A stretch of DNA of 64,000 nucleotides, taken from Streptomyces sp. JJ66 (lineage in GTDB: Bacteria > Actinomycetota > Actinomycetes > Streptomycetales > Streptomycetaceae). The translations under genes and the position numbers were made by a program. Below, in pieces: positions 50,119 through 59,832 of the stretch (position 1 is the first letter of the stretch; every line of letters starts with the position of its first letter). The stretch is from positions 372,001-436,000 of the forward strand of contig NZ_JAEVFI010000001.1 in NCBI RefSeq assembly GCF_019303495.1, in the 5' to 3' direction. Below the pieces are notes generated by a model. The model made no database searches and was not told where the DNA came from. It saw only the letters and a program-made list of their open reading frames with translations.

Positions 50119-50826
50119 TCAGGACCAGCAGGCCACGAAGTAGCCGACACCGTAGGGCGCGCTGTCGTACAGCAGCTTGCCGGACAGGCGCGCGTTGCCC
50201 ACAGCAGCGGCCAGCACCTGCCAGCTCGCCCGGCCCGATACCTGGAGCTCATAGCCAAGCTCGGCGTCCAGCGCGCCCAGCACCGCCGCGTCGGCCGTGC
50301 CCAGCGCACGTGCGGTCTCCGCGTCGAAGGCGGCGGCGCGCTCGTCGAAGTACCCGGGGGCTTTCAGGGTGCGGCAGGCGCTGCCGTCACCCATCGCCAG
50401 GACGGCGATGCGCTCGCCGTCGGCGGCCAGCTCACGGCCGGTGGCCGCGCAGCGTTCGGGGGCCAGGGTCTCCGCCACGCCTACTCCCCGCACCGGCGCC
50501 GCGTCCCAGTCCGCGCGGGCCAGCAGCCAGGCGGCGACGGCGAGGGAGGAGGGCAGCGGCCGGTCACCGCCCGGACCGTGTCCGAGGGTGACGTCGAGGT
50601 CCACGCCGAAGCCGCGGAAGGAGCCGTGGCTTCCGGGCGGGAAGGTGCCGCGAGTAGCGGGATCGGCGGGGCCGACGACGACGAGCCGGTCGGGGCGGGC
50701 GGCGGCCAGAACGTCCAGTGCTTCGGCGCAGGCGGCCCGGGCGTCGTCCATCTCGTGGGCGGCGCCCCGCGCGACCTCGGGCACCAGCAGTGGGGGGCAG
50801 GGGCAGGCAGCGGCAGCGGCAAGCAT
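50119..50826 (-). CDS. Class III extradiol dioxygenase-like protein
   Basis: 235 residues. The fold signature of the LigB/MEMO superfamily is visible: ACPCPPLLVPEVARG at the N-terminus, RPDRLVVVGPADPATRG, then IAVLAMGDGSACRTLKAPGYFD. Key histidines of true ring-cleaving dioxygenases are not obvious (the early ligand positions read Cys-Pro and Asp), so catalytic activity is doubtful. The family is conserved beside miaB in streptomycetes (recalled) with no defined role. The ATG at 50826 is chosen by the conserved start; only a weak AGG precedes it. Confidence 0.72.
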   Translation of the reverse strand: MLAAAAACPCPPLLVPEVARGAAHEMDDARAACAEALDVLAAARPDRLVVVGPADPATRGTFPPGSHGSFRGFGVDLDVTLGHGPGGDRPLPSSLAVAAWLLARADWDAAPVRGVGVAETLAPERCAATGRELAADGERIAVLAMGDGSACRTLKAPGYFDERAAAFDAETARALGTADAAVLGALDAELGYELQVSGRASWQVLAAAVGNARLSGKLLYDSAPYGVGYFVACWS

Positions 50827-50994
50827 GGGGCGCAGCCTAGCGCCGCCCGGCGGCTGTGACCCCCTATCCGGCCCGGTCCCGTGAATTCGGCAACGGGTGC
50901 GGACGGTCCCCCGGTTCACCGTCCGGATAGCCCGGCCACCCCGGTCCGGGCACGACCGGCCGCCCCGGCTTGCGGACGCCCGGCCTCTCCCCGG

Positions 50995-52494
50995 TCAGCA
51001 GACGCCGCACCCGCCAGGCTGCGCGGGCAGCGGCTCGGGGACGCCGACCTTCGGCAGCCCCAGCAGCACCCCCGGGCCCGCGGCACCGGCCGGGGCGGGG
51101 GTACGGGCCTCCCAGGCGTCACCGGCCCGGGTGCGGCGCACGCCGAGCGCGGGACCCTCGGCCAGCAGGTGGTGCGGCGCGGCGTAGGTGACCTCGACGC
51201 GCACCATGTCTCCGGGACGCACCGGCTCCGCGGGCCGGGTGAAGTGCACCAGCCGGTTGTCCGGCGCCCGGCCCGACAGGCGGCGCGTGGCCTCGTCCTT
51301 GCGCCCCTCGCCCTCGGCGACCAGCACCTCCAGGGTGCGGCCGACCTGCCGCTTGTTCTCCGCCCAGGAGATCTCCTCCTGCAGTGCGACGAGCCGCTCA
51401 TAGCGCTCCTGCACCACGGCCTTGGGGATCTGGCCGTCCATCTCGGCGGCCGGGGTCCCGGGGCGCTTGGAGTACTGGAAGGTGAACGCCTGCGCGAAGC
51501 GGGCCTCGCGCACCACGTGCAGCGTCTGCAGGAAGTCCTCTTCGGTCTCCCCGGGGAAGCCGACGATGATGTCGGTGGAGATGGCCGCGTCCGGCAGGGC
51601 GGCGCGCACCTTGTCGATGATGCTCATAAAGCGCTCCTGGCGGTAGGAGCGGCGCATCTCCTTCAGCACCCGCGAGGAGCCGGACTGCAGCGGCATGTGC
51701 AGCTGCGGCATGACGTTCGGCGTCTCGGCCATGGCGGCGATGACGTCGTCGGTGAAGTCGCGCGGGTGGGGTGAGGTGAAGCGCACCCGCTCCAGGCCGT
51801 CGATCTCACCGCAGGCGCGCAGCAGCTTGCTGAACGCCTGCCGGTCGCCGATGTCGCTGCCGTAGGCGTTGACGTTCTGGCCGAGCAGGGTGATCTCGAT
51901 GACGCCCTCGGCGACCAGCGCCTCGATCTCGGCGAGGATGTCGCCCGTCCTGCGGTCCTTCTCCTTGCCGCGCAGCTGCGGGACGATGCAGAAGGTACAG
52001 GTGTTGTTGCAGCCGACGGAGACGGAGACCCAGGCGGCGTAGGCGGACTCGCGCCGGGTGGGCAGCGTCGAGGGGAACGCCTCCAGGGACTCGGCGATCT
52101 CCACCTGCGCCTCGGCTCGCACCCGCGCCCGCTCCAGCAGCACCGGCAGCTTGCCCACGTTGTGGGTGCCGAAGACGACATCGACCCAGGGGGCCTTCGC
52201 GACGATGGTGTCCCGGTCCTTCTGCGCCAGGCAGCCGCCGACCGCGATCTGCATCCCGGGCCGCGCGGCCTTCTTCGGCGCCAGCTGCCCCAGGTTTCCG
52301 TACAGCCGGTTGTCGGCGTTCTCCCGCACCGCGCAGGTGTTGAAGACGACGACGTCCGCGCCGTCGGCGTCGCCTGGCGCGCGCACGTAACCGGCGTCCT
52401 CCAGCAGACCGGCCATCCGCTCGGAGTCGTGGACGTTCATCTGGCAGCCGAAGGTGCGCAGCTCATAGGTCTTCGCGGTCATCTCAGCAGTCAT
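50995..52494 (-). CDS. miaB: tRNA-2-methylthio-N6-dimethylallyladenosine synthase
   Basis: 499 residues. It methylthiolates the A37 that MiaA has prenylated, using two [4Fe-4S] clusters. The auxiliary cluster cysteines are in [21 protein letters not shown] and GGCLAQKD. The radical SAM triad is in [17 protein letters not shown] domain occupies about 380-455, followed by a Gly/Ala/Pro-rich tail ending GGCGVC. The ATG at 52494 is used; an ATG four codons later is equally possible and neither has a good ribosome site. Confidence 0.94.
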   Translation of the reverse strand: MTAEMTAKTYELRTFGCQMNVHDSERMAGLLEDAGYVRAPGDADGADVVVFNTCAVRENADNRLYGNLGQLAPKKAARPGMQIAVGGCLAQKDRDTIVAKAPWVDVVFGTHNVGKLPVLLERARVRAEAQVEIAESLEAFPSTLPTRRESAYAAWVSVSVGCNNTCTFCIVPQLRGKEKDRRTGDILAEIEALVAEGVIEITLLGQNVNAYGSDIGDRQAFSKLLRACGEIDGLERVRFTSPHPRDFTDDVIAAMAETPNVMPQLHMPLQSGSSRVLKEMRRSYRQERFMSIIDKVRAALPDAAISTDIIVGFPGETEEDFLQTLHVVREARFAQAFTFQYSKRPGTPAAEMDGQIPKAVVQERYERLVALQEEISWAENKRQVGRTLEVLVAEGEGRKDEATRRLSGRAPDNRLVHFTRPAEPVRPGDMVRVEVTYAAPHHLLAEGPALGVRRTRAGDAWEARTPAPAGAAGPGVLLGLPKVGVPEPLPAQPGGCGVC

Positions 52495-52645
52495 CTCAGT
52501 CGACCAGGGTACGCGTTCGCCTGGGCCCCGCGCCCGCCCGTCCCGCTCCCCCGCCTCCCCCGGGCTGTGCCCCTCCCGCTGCCTTCGCCTCCCGGGGCCG
52601 GCCCGCCCCTCCCGTTCCCCCGGCCGGGGGTGACAGGATCGGCCC

Positions 52646-53656
52646 ATGCTCTCCGCCCGCGGCACCTCCTTCGGCGTCCGGCCCGGCGGACGCCGCGCGT
52701 TCGGCGCCGCCGTGGCCGTCGTGCTGGCGCTCGCCCTGCTCGGCTGGTGGATGGCGGCGGACTCCGGGCCACGTCCCGGTGGGCGGATCGTCTTCTCCAC
52801 CGGCGCGCCCACCGGCGTCTACGAGCGGTACGGGGCGCTGCTGCGGGAGCGGGCGGCCGGGCAGCTGCCGGAGGTGGACATCGAGCTGCTGCCGAGCCAG
52901 GGCTCGGGGGAGAACATCGACCGCGTGCTGTCCGGCGAGGCCGACTTCACCATCGCGCAGGCTGACGCGGTCGCCGCCCGCCTGGCCCGCTCCGGCGCCG
53001 AGGCCGCAGGACTGCGGGCCTGCGCCCGGCTGTACGACGACTACGTGCAGCTCGTCGTCCCCGCCGACTCCCCCGTACGGCACGCGGCCGACCTGGCCGG
53101 GCTCCGGGTGGGCGTGGGCGAGCCGGAGTCCGGGGTGCGCCCCATCGCCCGCCGGGTGCTGGCCGCCGCCGGACTGGACCCGGACGAGGACATCACCGCC
53201 GCCTACGAGGGCATCGACACCCTGCCCGGGATGCTGGAGTCGGACCGGCTGGACGCGTTCTTCTGGACGGGCGGGCTGCCCACCACCGCGATCCAGCGGC
53301 TGGCCGGGCGCAGCGAGATCCGCCTGGTCGAACTGGGCGACCTGGTACCGGCGCTGCACGCACAGGGGCGGCAGGCGCGGCACTACCGGGCGGCGGTGAT
53401 GCCCGCCGACGCCTACCCGTCCGTGCAGCGCGGGGAGGGCATCGAGACGATCGCGGTGGCCAACCTGCTGGTGACGGCCGAGCGGGTGGACGCCGACGTC
53501 GCCGAAGCTCTGACCCGGGTGCTGATCAACAGCCGGGACGGCATCGCCCGGCAGGTGCACGCTGCCCAGCGCGTGGACCTGCGCACCGCGATCTACACCG
53601 ACCCGGTGCCGCTGCACCTGGGCGCGCAGCGCTACTACCGCGCCGTCAAGCCCTGA
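52646..53656 (+). CDS. TAXI-family solute-binding protein, membrane-anchored
   Basis: 336 residues. One N-terminal membrane segment ([20 protein letters not shown]) has no clear lipobox, then a TAXI domain: [47 protein letters not shown] and [22 protein letters not shown] proteins deliver solutes to TRAP transporters, but no TRAP membrane subunit is nearby, so a sensing role or a partner elsewhere is possible. The ATG has AGGAT upstream. The last 11 bases overlap the tail of the convergent gene. Confidence 0.87.
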   Translation: MLSARGTSFGVRPGGRRAFGAAVAVVLALALLGWWMAADSGPRPGGRIVFSTGAPTGVYERYGALLRERAAGQLPEVDIELLPSQGSGENIDRVLSGEADFTIAQADAVAARLARSGAEAAGLRACARLYDDYVQLVVPADSPVRHAADLAGLRVGVGEPESGVRPIARRVLAAAGLDPDEDITAAYEGIDTLPGMLESDRLDAFFWTGGLPTTAIQRLAGRSEIRLVELGDLVPALHAQGRQARHYRAAVMPADAYPSVQRGEGIETIAVANLLVTAERVDADVAEALTRVLINSRDGIARQVHAAQRVDLRTAIYTDPVPLHLGAQRYYRAVKP

Positions 53657-55220
53657 CGGCGCCATCGACAGGGCCACCGCCGAGGGCCACCGCGCAGGCG
53701 GCCAGCGCCTCGGCGTCCACCCCGGGCAGGACGGCGGCCAGGTGGCCATCGGGCCGCACCACCAAGCAGGTGTGCGGGGCGGCGCCCGGGTACGCCTCGG
53801 CGACCAGCAGCTCGGCGGGCAGCGGCAGCGCGCGCACGGCGGCGGCCAGCTGCGGCATGACCCCGGCGTGCATCCAGTGGCGGCTTTCCCACACCCGCGC
53901 CCCGGGCGCCACGAGCACCACCAGCAGTCCGCGCCCCAGCCGCCGCCGCAGCGGGCAGCGTTCCCCGCCGGGTGGGGTGACGGGAACGTCGTCCACGACG
54001 CCGCCCGGCGCGGTGGCCACCCCGAAGGCGGCGGAATCCGACGTCAGCGGGGAGTGCGCGTAGCCGCCGGGCGCGCCCAGCGTGCCCTCGCCGACGTGGC
54101 CGTCGGTGAGCAGGCCGAGCGGACCACGGCCGCCGGGGAGCAGCGAGCGCAGCGGACTCGTGTCCTGCACCAGCGGCAGCGCCTGGTCCAGCGCGCGCAG
54201 CCGGGCCACCGACGCACCGCGCCGCTCGGATTCGTAGCTGTCCAGCAGGGCGTCACCGGCACCGCCGTGCCAGGCCAGGGCCAGCTTCCACGCCAGGTTG
54301 TCGGCGTCGCGCAAGCCCTCGTCCACGCTCTGCGTGCCCAGCGCGCCCAGCAGCCGGGCCGCGTCCCCGGCGAGGAACACCCGGCCCTGGCGCCAGCGCC
54401 GCGCGATGCGCTGGTGCGCGGTGTGCACGCCGGTGTCGAGCAGTTCGTAGGCGGGCGGCGCGTCCGGGTCCGACCAGGCGGTCAGCGTGCGCTGGACGCG
54501 TTCGATGAGCACGTCCGGGGTGACGAGGTCGCCGCGCGGCGGCAGCCGCCAGTCCAGCCGCCACCGGCCGCCCGGCAGCGAGCGGGCGCTCACCTCGCCC
54601 CCGGCCCCGGGGAGCTCGCGGTGCAGCAGCGCCTCCTGGGGCCACGGCAGGGCGCAGCGCACCGTCGCCACCGCCCGCCGCTCCACCGAGGTGCGGCCCG
54701 GAAAGCGGACGCCGAGCAGCTTGCGGACGGTGGAGCGGGCGCCGTCGCAGCCCACCAGGTAGCTGCCCGACCAGGTGACGCCCAGCCCGCCCGCCGTGCG
54801 CGCGCGGACCCCGCCGGGGTGCTGCTCCAGCTCCGTCAGCCGCCGGTGCGGTACGACGTCGATCAGCTCGCTGCGGTGCGCGGCGGCGGCCAGCGCCCCG
54901 GTCAGTGTGTGCTGCGCGAGGTGGAAGGGCGCGGCACCGGGGGCGAACTCGACGTGGCGCACCGTCTGCCGACGCCGCAGCGTGCGCCACGCCCGCCAGT
55001 GGGTGCCGGACAACCCGGAGGATTCCGCCGACTCAGCTCCGCCCGCGAGGCGGTGTGCGAGCGCGGTGGTGTCGGGCCGCAGCACGCAGGTCCGCGCGGG
55101 ACGGGGCTCGCTTGGGCCGTCACCGGCGTCCAGCAGCACCGAGGGCACCTCGTGCCGGGCCAGGGCAAGCGTCAGCGCGAGCCCCACCGGGCCCGCGCCG
55201 ACCACGATCACCGGCTCCAC
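53646..55220 (-). CDS. FAD-dependent monooxygenase (aromatic hydroxylase type)
   Basis: 524 residues, group A flavoprotein monooxygenase. FAD motifs: VVGAGPVGLALTLALA at the N-terminus (GxGxxG), VGCDGARSTVRKLLG (DG motif) and VFLAGDAARLLGALGTQSVD (GD motif). The C-terminal ~120 residues are a thioredoxin-like domain as in phenol-hydroxylase relatives (LLVVLVAPGARVWES onward). The canonical histidine of the GDAAH motif is arginine here. It should hydroxylate an aromatic substrate with NAD(P)H and O2. It stands apart from any pathway, so the substrate is unknown. It starts at GTG with GGGGAGC upstream and overlaps its convergent neighbour by 11 bases. Confidence 0.87.
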   Translation of the reverse strand: MEPVIVVGAGPVGLALTLALARHEVPSVLLDAGDGPSEPRPARTCVLRPDTTALAHRLAGGAESAESSGLSGTHWRAWRTLRRRQTVRHVEFAPGAAPFHLAQHTLTGALAAAAHRSELIDVVPHRRLTELEQHPGGVRARTAGGLGVTWSGSYLVGCDGARSTVRKLLGVRFPGRTSVERRAVATVRCALPWPQEALLHRELPGAGGEVSARSLPGGRWRLDWRLPPRGDLVTPDVLIERVQRTLTAWSDPDAPPAYELLDTGVHTAHQRIARRWRQGRVFLAGDAARLLGALGTQSVDEGLRDADNLAWKLALAWHGGAGDALLDSYESERRGASVARLRALDQALPLVQDTSPLRSLLPGGRGPLGLLTDGHVGEGTLGAPGGYAHSPLTSDSAAFGVATAPGGVVDDVPVTPPGGERCPLRRRLGRGLLVVLVAPGARVWESRHWMHAGVMPQLAAAVRALPLPAELLVAEAYPGAAPHTCLVVRPDGHLAAVLPGVDAEALAACAVALGGGPVDGAVRA

Positions 55221-55321
55221 GACAGCGGCTTCCGGCTCCCCACGCCCGGCTGGCGGGCCCCGCTGGAGGAGGGAAGTGGGCCACAGGGCCGGGAGTGGTG
55301 CGTGATCACACCGGTATGCAA

Positions 55322-55367
55322 CCCACTGCCCGTTCGCCCGTCAAGTGACGGCCGTACGGGCAGTGGG
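55322..55367 (-). terminator. gluABCD terminator
   Basis: A 12-bp perfect outer stem (CCCACTGCCCGT with ACGGGCAGTGGG) encloses an inner stem (CCGTC-AAGT-GACGG). It begins 17 bases past the gluD stop. Confidence 0.85.
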
Positions 55368-55384
55368 CTGCGGGCGTTCGCCCG

Positions 55385-56302
55385 TCAGGTCTTGCGGACC
55401 TGCCCGTCCCCGCCCTCGGTCACCGGCTCGGGCCCGGCGTTCTCCAGCTCCTCCAGCTGCTCGGTGCCCACCACGGCACCGGAGGAGCGCTTGGCCCGGC
55501 GCAGGCGTCCCTCCAGCCAGCTGGCGAAGCTGGTGAGCAGAAAGTTGAGCAGGACGAAGAGCAGAGCGCACACGGCGTAGGCGGCGATGGTGTTGCCATA
55601 GTTGGCGCTGATCAGGCCAGCCGCGCGCAGCAGCTCGCTGAAGCCGAGCAGGGCGCCGCCGAGTGCGGTGTCCTTCACGATGACCACGAGCTGGCTGACG
55701 ATGGCGGGCAGCATCGCGGTGACCGCCTGCGGCAGCAGGACAAAGGCCAGGATCTGCCACCTGCGCATACCGATCGCCTGCGCCGCGTCGGTCTGGCCCC
55801 GCGGCAGGGACAGGATGCCCGCGCGCACCACCTCGGCGAGGACGGAGGCGTTGTAGAGCACCAGGCCCGTGACGACGGCGTACAGCGGCCGGACCTCGCG
55901 GTCGATGTCGGTCCACATCGCGTAGCCGGTGTTGGCGAAGAACATCAGCAGCAGCACCGGGATGGCGCGGAAGAACTCCACGACGGCGCCTGCCGGTCCC
56001 CGCACCCAGGCGTGGGCGGAGAGACGGGCGATGCCGAGCCCGGCGCCCAGCGGGAGCGCGATGACCATGGCCAGCGCGGCGGCCTTGAGGGTGTTGACCA
56101 GACCCGGCAGGAAGTACGTCGTCCACACCCGCGAGTCGTCGACGAACGGCAGCCACTTGTCGGCTTCCAACTGGCCCTTATCGCCCATGGTGGACAGCAC
56201 CCACCACAGTCCCAGTGCCGCCAGAGCCAGGAAACCGATCGTGTAGAGGACGTTGCGCACCCGTGCGCGTGGTCCGGGGGTGTCGTAGAGGACGGAACTC
56301 AT
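55385..56302 (-). CDS. gluD: Glutamate ABC transporter permease GluD
   Basis: 305 residues. A HisM-type amino-acid permease with about five membrane helices. The EAA-type cytoplasmic loop is in SVLAEVVRAGILSLPRGQTD and DAAQAIGMRRWQ. A long N-terminal stretch precedes the core (WVLSTMGDKGQLEADKW). The C-terminal ~40 residues are a hydrophilic acidic tail. The ATG overlaps the gluC stop (ATGA), so it is translationally coupled. With GluC it forms the membrane channel for glutamate. Confidence 0.92.
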   Translation of the reverse strand: MSSVLYDTPGPRARVRNVLYTIGFLALAALGLWWVLSTMGDKGQLEADKWLPFVDDSRVWTTYFLPGLVNTLKAAALAMVIALPLGAGLGIARLSAHAWVRGPAGAVVEFFRAIPVLLLMFFANTGYAMWTDIDREVRPLYAVVTGLVLYNASVLAEVVRAGILSLPRGQTDAAQAIGMRRWQILAFVLLPQAVTAMLPAIVSQLVVIVKDTALGGALLGFSELLRAAGLISANYGNTIAAYAVCALLFVLLNFLLTSFASWLEGRLRRAKRSSGAVVGTEQLEELENAGPEPVTEGGDGQVRKT

Positions 56303-56973
56303 CGCTTCACCGCCACGCGCTTGCTGAGCCGGCCGAGGAGCAGCCCCGTCGGCAGGGTCAGGAGGATGAAGCCCAGGGCGAAGGTGCTGAAGACCAGCAG
56401 CACCGCGTCGGACTCGTTTTCGATCATCTCGCTCATGAGGAACGCGGCTTCCGCCACGCCGATCGCCGAGGCGACCGTGGTGTTCTTGGTGAGAGCGATC
56501 AAGACATTCGCCAGCGGCGCGATCACGCTGCGGAAGGCTTGCGGCAGCACGATGAGCCGCAGCACCTGCCCGAACCCGAGGCCCAGCGCCCGTGCCGCCT
56601 CCGCCTGTCCCATTGGCACCGTGTTGATGCCCGACCGCACGGCCTCACAGACGAAGCTGGCGGTGTAGGCGGCCAGCCCCAGGATCGCCAGGCGGAAGTT
56701 GATGACCTCGAAGTCCTCGCCCAGCAACGCGATACCAAGCGTCTGGTTCAGCCCCAGGGAGCAGAACACGATGATGAGCGTCAGCGGTGTGTTCCGGACG
56801 ACGTTGACGTACCCGGTGCCGAAGGCCCGCATCACCGGTACCGGGCTGACCCGCATGCCCGCGAGGATGGTGCCCCACACCAGCGCGCCGATGCCGGAGA
56901 AGACGGTGAGCTGCACCGTCACCCAGAACGCCCCGAAAAGGTCGTACCGTTCCAGATCAAGAAAGTCGAACAC
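56299..56973 (-). CDS. gluC: Glutamate ABC transporter permease GluC
   Basis: 224 residues, a HisM-type permease. The EAA loop is visible in SFVCEAVRSGINTVPMGQAE and AARALGLGFGQ. It has about five membrane spans. It starts at GTG; a GAGGTGAGAG run is 13 or more bases upstream, so initiation may be weak. It lies 81 bases after gluB and overlaps gluD by four bases. Confidence 0.92.
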   Translation of the reverse strand: MFDFLDLERYDLFGAFWVTVQLTVFSGIGALVWGTILAGMRVSPVPVMRAFGTGYVNVVRNTPLTLIIVFCSLGLNQTLGIALLGEDFEVINFRLAILGLAAYTASFVCEAVRSGINTVPMGQAEAARALGLGFGQVLRLIVLPQAFRSVIAPLANVLIALTKNTTVASAIGVAEAAFLMSEMIENESDAVLLVFSTFALGFILLTLPTGLLLGRLSKRVAVKR

Positions 56974-57054
56974 TGTCTACCGCGCTCTCACCTCAAGGAA
57001 AGCGGGCGCGCCAGGTGGCCCCGGCGCGCCCGGTGGTCGTCTGCCGCCTGTGGG

Positions 57055-57891
57055 TCAGCTCTTCTCGGTGATCTCCGGAGCCTCACCCGGGTCGTAACCC
57101 GCCGGGCCGAAGTGCTCCTCCACCGACTCCTTCCAGGTGCCGTCCTCGACCATCTTCTCGAGGGCGGCGTTGACGTCGCTCTGGAGCTCGGTGTCGCCCT
57201 TCTTCATGCCGACGCCGTAGTGCTCGTCTTTGAGGCTCAGCCCGGCGAGCTTGAACTTGCCTTCGTGCTGCGACTGCGCGGCGTATCCGGCGAGGATGGC
57301 GTCATCGGTGGTGATCGCGTCCACGGCGCCGTTCGTCAGGCCGGTCAGGCACTCGGAGTAGGTGCCGTAGGTCTGCAGGTTCGTGTCGGAAGCCAGCTTC
57401 TCCTTGATGTTCTGCGCGGAGGTGGAGCCCTTGACTGAGCACAGCTTTTTATCGTTGAGGTCCGTCGCCTCGGTGATGCCTTCCTCGTCCGCCCGGATCA
57501 GCAGGTCCTGGTGGGCGATCATGTAGGGCCCGGCAAAGTTGACCTTCTCCTTGCGCTCCGGAGTGATCGAGTACGTCGCGACGACGAGGTCCACGTCACC
57601 GCGGGAGATGAGGTTCTCGCGCTCCGCGCTGGGCGCCTCGACCCAGTCGATCTGGCCGGGCTCGTAGCCCAGTTCGCCGGCGATGTAGGTGGCGACATCG
57701 ACGTCGAATCCCTCATAGCCGCCGTCCTTGGCCTTCAGGCCCAGACCGGGCTGGTCGAACTTGATGCCGATCGCGATCTTGTCGCCATCGCCGCCATCCC
57801 CGCCGTCACCGCTGCCGCCGCCGCACGCGGTAGCGGTGAGGGAGAGGGCGAGGACGGCCGCGGCGGCGGCACCAGTGGTACGGAGTCTCAT
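57055..57891 (-). CDS. gluB: Glutamate-binding lipoprotein GluB
   Basis: 278 residues. The signal peptide ends in the lipobox LTATAC with Cys23 lipidated, so the protein is anchored outside the membrane. The family-3 amino-acid-binding fold follows: GIKFDQPGLGLKAKDGGYEG, FDVDVATYIAGELGY, then ISRGDVDLVVATYSITPERK and the Asp-rich hinge (AVDAITTDDAILAGY). The ATG has AAGGGA eight bases upstream. It lies between gluA (75-base gap) and gluC, which is the usual gluABCD order. Confidence 0.93.
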   Translation of the reverse strand: MRLRTTGAAAAAVLALSLTATACGGGSGDGGDGGDGDKIAIGIKFDQPGLGLKAKDGGYEGFDVDVATYIAGELGYEPGQIDWVEAPSAERENLISRGDVDLVVATYSITPERKEKVNFAGPYMIAHQDLLIRADEEGITEATDLNDKKLCSVKGSTSAQNIKEKLASDTNLQTYGTYSECLTGLTNGAVDAITTDDAILAGYAAQSQHEGKFKLAGLSLKDEHYGVGMKKGDTELQSDVNAALEKMVEDGTWKESVEEHFGPAGYDPGEAPEITEKS

Positions 57892-57966
57892 GATGCGTTT
57901 CCCTTGGTGAACTAGGTGAAATGGCGAGCGGGCCGGCCCGTCGGATGCGGCGCCCAAAGAAGCGTG

Positions 57967-58749
57967 TCAGTGCGCGAGGATCTTCGACAGGAAGTCCTTG
58001 GCCCGGTCACTGCGCGGGTTGTTGAAGAACTGGTCCGGGGTGGCCTCTTCGACGATCCGGCCGTCAGCCATGAAGACGACGCGGTTCGCGGCCGAGCGGG
58101 CGAAGCCCATCTCGTGGGTGACGACAACCATCGTCATCCCGTCACGTGCCAGCTGCTGCATGACCTCCAGGACCTCGTTGATCATCTCCGGGTCCAGCGC
58201 GGAGGTCGGCTCGTCGAAGAGCATGACCTTCGGCTCCATCGCCAGCGCCCGGGCGATCGCCACGCGCTGCTGCTGGCCGCCGGAGAGCTGCGCGGGGTAC
58301 TTGTCCGCCTGGTTGCCGACGCCCACCCGGTCCAGCAGGGCGCGGGCGCGTTCGTCGGCCTCCTTCTTGGGCTTCTTGCGCACCTTGAGCTGGCCGAGCG
58401 TCACGTTCTCCAGCACCGTCTTGTGCGCGAACAGGTTGAAGGACTGGAAGACCATGCCGACGTCGGCACGCAGTCTGGCCAGTTCCCTGCCCTCGGCGGG
58501 CAGCGGGTGCCCGTCGATGGAGATCGTGCCGGAGTCGATCGTCTCCAGCCGGTTGATGGTGCGGCACAACGTGGACTTGCCGGACCCCGAGGGACCGATC
58601 ACGACGACCACCTCGCCCCGGGCGATCGTCAGGTCGATGTCCTGGAGCACGTGCAGCGCACCGAAGTGCTTGTTGACCTGGTCCAGGACGACCAGCGGCT
58701 CGCCCGCGGATGCGGCGCCCTCGTCCTTCGTCACCGATACTGCGCTCAT
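57967..58749 (-). CDS. gluA: Glutamate ABC transporter ATP-binding protein GluA
   Basis: 260 residues. All ABC motifs are intact: Walker [11 protein letters not shown]-loop [13 protein letters not shown], signature [15 protein letters not shown], Walker [13 protein letters not shown] and H-loop [10 protein letters not shown]. It powers glutamate import with GluBCD. The ATG at 58749 is used; CGGAG lies about 12 bases upstream. An in-frame ATG eight codons earlier (58773) is possible. It is the first gene of the operon. Confidence 0.94.
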   Translation of the reverse strand: MSAVSVTKDEGAASAGEPLVVLDQVNKHFGALHVLQDIDLTIARGEVVVVIGPSGSGKSTLCRTINRLETIDSGTISIDGHPLPAEGRELARLRADVGMVFQSFNLFAHKTVLENVTLGQLKVRKKPKKEADERARALLDRVGVGNQADKYPAQLSGGQQQRVAIARALAMEPKVMLFDEPTSALDPEMINEVLEVMQQLARDGMTMVVVTHEMGFARSAANRVVFMADGRIVEEATPDQFFNNPRSDRAKDFLSKILAH

Positions 58750-59053
58750 CGGCGTCACTCGCTCCGTCCTCATCGGTTGAGGGGACCTTAATGAGGTGCC
58801 CGAACCGGCGTCATCACATCTGAGGGGAAATTGAGCATAACGATCTGGACACCGGCAACCACGGTGCGTAACAGGAGGTTCCGGGCGCGTTCCGGCTGCA
58901 TAACGGTGGCCCGAGCTGGTCCGGGCTGCCTTGACGTGCGGGCGTGCGATCGGCGTGGATGCTAGGTAACGGCACGCTGGCGAGCGGCGTAAGACCGGCG
59001 GAACGAGGACGGCGACCAGCGGCGGTGGGCGCCGCGCGCGGACGGGAGGCGGC
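58750..59053. other. Divergent gluA / gluR intergenic region
   Basis: 304 bases, locally AT-richer around 58790-58850, between the glutamate transporter operon and the two-component genes. It must hold both promoters and, if the regulator acts here, its operator. A TATGCT hexamer on the leftward strand could be a -10. I could not identify a regulator repeat with confidence. Confidence 0.5.
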
Positions 59054-59815
59054 ATGCGGCTGCTGCTGGTGGAGGACGACGACCACGTCGCCGCCGCCCT
59101 GTCCGCCGTGCTCACCCGGCACGGGTTCCGGGTCGTGCACGCCCGCAGCGGCGAGGAGGCGCTGGAGCACCTGCTGCCCGACGCCGACCGTGCCCCGTTC
59201 TCGGTGGTGCTCCTCGACATCGGCCTGCCCGACCAGAACGGTTTCGAGGTCTGCGGCCGCATCCGACGCCAGAGCGGCACACCGGTAATCATGGTGACGG
59301 CGCGGGCGGATGTGCGCTCCCGCATCCACGGGCTCAACCTCGGCGCCGACGACTACGTGGTCAAGCCCTATGACACCGGCGAGCTGCTGGCCCGCATCCA
59401 CGCCGTCAGCCGGCGCTCGCCCGCTCCCGAAACGGGCGCTGGGGAGGCAGCCGGTTCCGCAGGCGCGCCGGAGCGGCCTGATGCCGACCGTGTGGACGCG
59501 GGCGGTCAGGCCGCCGAGCCGGGCCTGCGCATCGGCCCGGTGCTGATCGAACCCGCCGGGCGCCGGGTGAGCGTCGGCGGCCAGGACGTGGCGCTGACCC
59601 GTAAGGAGTTCGACCTGCTCGCCCTCCTCGCCCAGCGGCCCGGCGTCGTCTACCGGCGCGAACAGATCATCAGCGAGGTGTGGCGCACCAGCTGGGAAGG
59701 CACGGGGCGCACGCTGGAGGTCCACGTCGCCTCGCTGCGCGCGAAACTCGGGCTGCCCGCCCTGATCGAGACCGTGCGCGGCGTCGGCTACCGGCTGTCC
59801 GCCCCGGCCGTCTGA
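59054..59815 (+). CDS. gluR: OmpR-family response regulator (GluR-like)
   Basis: 253 residues. The receiver domain has acidic residues in [10 protein letters not shown], the phosphorylated Asp55 ([10 protein letters not shown]), the switch Thr in VTAR and Lys in YVVKPYD. A linker of ~35 residues and a winged-helix DNA-binding domain follow ([39 protein letters not shown]). The ATG has GGGAGG upstream. In S. coelicolor the pair beside gluABCD (GluR-GluK) senses glutamate and controls the transporter; the same is inferred here from position. The sensor follows after 17 bases. Confidence 0.9.
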   Translation: MRLLLVEDDDHVAAALSAVLTRHGFRVVHARSGEEALEHLLPDADRAPFSVVLLDIGLPDQNGFEVCGRIRRQSGTPVIMVTARADVRSRIHGLNLGADDYVVKPYDTGELLARIHAVSRRSPAPETGAGEAAGSAGAPERPDADRVDAGGQAAEPGLRIGPVLIEPAGRRVSVGGQDVALTRKEFDLLALLAQRPGVVYRREQIISEVWRTSWEGTGRTLEVHVASLRAKLGLPALIETVRGVGYRLSAPAV

Positions 59816-59832
59816 GCCGGTAGCCTGCCGCG

